A DNA stretch of 8,127 nucleotides from the NCBI GenBank assembly GCA_947177715.1, contig CAMWVM010000057.1, forward strand, positions 1 through 8,127. Direction: 5' to 3'. The notes below the pieces were generated by a model, which did not search any database, was not told the DNA's origin, and worked only from the letters and a program-made list of their open reading frames with translations. Both the position numbers and the translations under genes were made by a program. Source of the DNA: an uncultured Ruminococcus sp. GTDB lineage: Bacteria; Bacillota; Clostridia; Oscillospirales; Ruminococcaceae. Positions 5,495-8,127 of this stretch are shown here, piece after piece (positions within the stretch are counted from its first letter, which is position 1; every line of letters begins with the position of its first letter).

Positions 5495-8127
5495 TTATTT
5501 AAAGTATTTTACGCCGTTTTCAAAGATTTGCTGATTTTTGTTTCCGGGAACGTTTTTGGAAATGTCATTTCCTATACGTTCAGAGTGACCCATTTTACCG
5601 AGAACACGTCCATCAGGGGAAGTAATACCTTCGATAGCGTCGATTGACGTGTTAGGATTACAGTGGACATTAAGTGTAGGATTTCCGTCAAAGTCAACAT
5701 ACTGTGTAGCGATTTGACCGTTTTCGGCAAGTCTTGCAATCTCTTCAGCTGTTGCCACAAATCTGCCCTCGCCATGAGAAATGGCAATGCTGTGAATATC
5801 ACCAACATTTGAAGAAGCAAGCCATGGCGATTTGTTTGATGCAATTCTTGTATTAACCATTTTAGACTGATGTCTTGCGATGGTGTTAAATGTAAGAGTA
5901 GGTGAATCGTCACGCATATCAACAATTTCGCCGTATGGAACAAGTCCGAGTTTTACGAGAGCCTGGAAACCGTTGCATATACCCAGCATAAGTCCGTCAC
6001 GGTTTTTAAGCAAGTTGTGAATAGCATCTCTAAGACGAGGATTTCTGAGGAATGATACGATAAACTTGCCGCTTCCGTCTGGCTCGTCACCACCGCTGAA
6101 TCCGCCAGGGAGCATAACGATCTGAGAATCATTGATTTTCTTCTCCATTGCCTTAACAGATTCCTCGATCATTGCAGCATTAAGGTTCTTAATTACAAAT
6201 ACATCTGCTTCAGCACCTGCTTTTTCAAATACTCTTGCAGTATCATACTCACAGTTTGTACCTGGGAATACAGGAATAAGAACCTTTGGTTTTGCGATTT
6301 TAATAGCGGGAGCTATTTTTGTATCTGCGTTATAGCTGTATGTCTTAGGAGTATACTCTGGTTCTTTGATTTTTGCAGGGAACACAGGTTCAAGCTTGTT
6401 TTCCCACAGTGTTTGGAGTTTATTTAAGTCAACAGTATAGTTGTCGGTTGTAATTGTATATTCTTCTGTTGTAACACCGAGCAGTCTTTCTTCAACAGCT
6501 ACGCCCTCAGCAAGCTCAATAACAAAGCTGCCGTAACATGGACGATATAGTTCGTGTGCTGTAACAGGTGCAGTAAATTTAAAACCAATCTTATTTCCAA
6601 ATGCCATTTTTGCAACAGCTTCAGAAATACCACCGTATGAAACGGACCAGCAAGAAAGAACTTTTCCTTCGCTGATAAGCGTTTCAACCTTTTCAAACAC
6701 TTTTTTAAGTGAGTCAAAGTTTACGAGGTTGTTGCTGTCATATTCAGGCTGAATAAGGATAACATTTGAACCTGATTTTTTAAATTCCTGTGAAGTAACT
6801 TTGTCAGATTTTGCAGTAGAAACAGCAAATGAAACTAATGTAGGAGGAACGTCGATTTCCTCAAAAGTACCTGACATAGAGTCTTTTCCGCCGATTGCAC
6901 CACAGCCAAGTTCAAGCTGTGCCTTATATGCACCAAGGAGTGCTGCAAAAGGTTTTCCCCAGCGAACAGGGTTATTCTGTGTTCTTTCAAAATACTCCTG
7001 GAATGTAAGCCAGCAATGCTTATAAGAACCGCCTGTTGCTACAACTTTTGCAACAGATTCCACTACAGCGGACATAGCGCCATGATATGGGCTTTGTGAA
7101 GAAAGATAAGGGTTAAAGCCCCAACCCATGATTGAAGCTGTAGATGTTTCGCCGTTGAGAACAGGAATTTTTGCAGCCATAGCCTGTGTAGGTGTATTCT
7201 GATATTTACCACCGTAAGGCATAAGAACAGTTCCTGCACCAATCGTTGAGTCAAATCTTTCTACAAGTCCTTTCTGAGAGCATACATTAAGATTTGAAAT
7301 CATTGCTTCCCATCTGTCGGCAGAGTCAACGCCGGCGTCGTCTTTGCCAATAAGCGGAGTGTCAACACGGATATCAGTATGTTTTTCAGCGCCGTTGGAA
7401 TTAAGAAATTCACGGGAAAGGTCAACAATCTGAACGCCGTTCCAGTTCATTTTAAGTCTTGGTTCTTCAGTAACTCTTGCAACTAAGGTTGCCTCAAGAT
7501 TTTCTTTAGCTGCTTCTTCCATGAATTTTTCCACGTCAGATTTGGCAATAACAACAGCCATTCTTTCCTGTGATTCGGAAATAGCAAGCTCTGTGCCGTC
7601 AAGTCCATCATATTTTTTTGTAACAGCATCAAGGTTTATTACAAGACCGTCAGTAAGCTCACCGATAGCAACGGATACACCGCCTGCACCAAAGTCGTTG
7701 CAGCGTTTAATCATTGAAGTTACTTCAGGATTTCTGAAAAGTCTTTGAAGTTTTCTTTCTTCAGGAGCGTTACCCTTCTGAACTTCAGCACCGCAGCTTT
7801 CAAGAGAGTGGAGGGTATGTGATTTTGAAGAGCCTGTTGCTCCGCCGCATCCGTCACGACCGGTTTTACCGCCGAGAAGGATAACAACGTCTTCAGGCTG
7901 TGGTCTTTCACGTCTTACATTTGATGCAGGAGCAGCACCAACGACAGCTCCGATTTCCATTCTTTTAGCCACATATCCTGGGTGATAAATTTCTGAAACG
8001 TGTCCTGTTGCAAGACCAATTTGGTTTCCATATGATGAATAGCCGTTAGCAGCGCCCACAACTATTTTTCTCTGAGGAAGTTTACCTGTGATTGTATCTT
8101 CCACAGGGACAAGGGGGTTGCCTGCAC
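5495..8127 (-). CDS. purL: Phosphoribosylformylglycinamidine synthase, large single-chain PurL (C-terminal part; 5' end outside window)
   Basis: FGAM synthase catalyses step 4 of purine synthesis: FGAR + glutamine + ATP to FGAM. The visible 876 residues lack the N-terminus, and the frame is open to the window edge; a GTG at 8102-8104 is internal, since AGNPLVPVEDTITGKLPQ reads through it. Numbering from that GTG, the synthase part shows GYSSYGNQIG (21-30), the ATP-site GGKTGRDGCGGATGSS (78-93), GKDSMSG (406-412) and SYGGISEA (489-496). A linker near 570-600 leads to a fused glutaminase domain: KVLIPVFPGTNCE (607-619), the nucleophile Cys710 in GICNGFQ, and His840/Glu842 in MGHSER. The fused PurQ-like domain shows the large-type enzyme, resembling the clade found in Clostridia and Bacteroidetes (about 1,240 residues), so roughly 360 residues are missing. 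No PurS or PurQ gene is needed. No frameshift is seen. Confidence 0.96.
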   Translation of the reverse strand, partial: AGNPLVPVEDTITGKLPQRKIVVGAANGYSSYGNQIGLATGHVSEIYHPGYVAKRMEIGAVVGAAPASNVRRERPQPEDVVILLGGKTGRDGCGGATGSSKSHTLHSLESCGAEVQKGNAPEERKLQRLFRNPEVTSMIKRCNDFGAGGVSVAIGELTDGLVINLDAVTKKYDGLDGTELAISESQERMAVVIAKSDVEKFMEEAAKENLEATLVARVTEEPRLKMNWNGVQIVDLSREFLNSNGAEKHTDIRVDTPLIGKDDAGVDSADRWEAMISNLNVCSQKGLVERFDSTIGAGTVLMPYGGKYQNTPTQAMAAKIPVLNGETSTASIMGWGFNPYLSSQSPYHGAMSAVVESVAKVVATGGSYKHCWLTFQEYFERTQNNPVRWGKPFAALLGAYKAQLELGCGAIGGKDSMSGTFEEIDVPPTLVSFAVSTAKSDKVTSQEFKKSGSNVILIQPEYDSNNLVNFDSLKKVFEKVETLISEGKVLSCWSVSYGGISEAVAKMAFGNKIGFKFTAPVTAHELYRPCYGSFVIELAEGVAVEERLLGVTTEEYTITTDNYTVDLNKLQTLWENKLEPVFPAKIKEPEYTPKTYSYNADTKIAPAIKIAKPKVLIPVFPGTNCEYDTARVFEKAGAEADVFVIKNLNAAMIEESVKAMEKKINDSQIVMLPGGFSGGDEPDGSGKFIVSFLRNPRLRDAIHNLLKNRDGLMLGICNGFQALVKLGLVPYGEIVDMRDDSPTLTFNTIARHQSKMVNTRIASNKSPWLASSNVGDIHSIAISHGEGRFVATAEEIARLAENGQIATQYVDFDGNPTLNVHCNPNTSIDAIEGITSPDGRVLGKMGHSERIGNDISKNVPGNKNQQIFENGVKYFK

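Noticed and set aside
8102..8104. GTG as the start of purL
   Set aside because: The reading frame continues upstream to the window edge with PurL-like sequence (AGNPLVP), and the family has several hundred more N-terminal residues, so the codon is internal.
5495..8104. Several open frames of 60-123 codons antisense or out of frame inside purL, mtaB and other genes
   Set aside because: They lie entirely within strongly conserved genes, lack credible ribosome binding sites and give low-complexity, unrecognisable proteins; they are by-products of coding composition.
1..8127. CRISPR arrays, tRNA/rRNA genes, insertion sequences, prophage or defence genes
   Set aside because: No regularly spaced repeats, cloverleaf patterns, transposase-like frames or mobile-element termini are visible; every large frame is a housekeeping or metabolic gene.

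Overview
The window looks like an ordinary chromosomal housekeeping segment from a low-GC, Gram-positive anaerobe. Class Clostridia is most likely, and the Ruminococcaceae/Oscillospiraceae neighbourhood is an inference. The support is AT-rich codon use, strong AGGAGG-type ribosome binding sites, near-consensus sigma-A promoters, a single-chain large PurL, the rsmD-coaD-coiled-coil gene order, and a small HPr-like protein without its histidine. I see no phage, IS, CRISPR, tRNA or rRNA sequence.

Layout from left to right. galE (+) encodes a UDP-glucose 4-epimerase and ends at a perfect 15-bp bidirectional terminator (1103-1138). It shares that terminator with the leftward operon rsmD > coaD > coiled-coil protein (2719 down to 1158), whose near-consensus promoter lies at 2749-2777. 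Next comes a second leftward pair, mtaB > SDR oxidoreductase (4925 down to 2831). No terminator is visible after the SDR gene, so its transcripts may run on into rsmD. A divergent promoter region (5010-5073) drives mtaB leftward and a 76-residue HPr-like protein rightward. The HPr-like mRNA has a leader of about 80 nt holding a short ORF and alternative pairings that touch the main ribosome binding site. Two hairpins (5418-5447 and 5461-5489) separate this gene from purL (-), which fills the rest of the window and runs off the right edge without its N-terminus.

How the genes work together. The leftward operons combine translation and RNA modification (RsmD on 16S rRNA, MtaB on tRNA A37) with coenzyme A synthesis (CoaD) and an ATP-synthase-b-like coiled-coil protein of unknown role. 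GalE supplies UDP-galactose or, judging from a Cys at the gatekeeper position, possibly UDP-GalNAc as well. PurL carries out a step of purine synthesis. The HPr-like protein keeps the regulatory Ser region but lacks the catalytic His, so a sensing or regulatory role is more likely than sugar transport.

I found no clearly new multi-gene system. The best leads are the His-less HPr with its structured leader, the coiled-coil partner of coaD, and the GalE gatekeeper residue.
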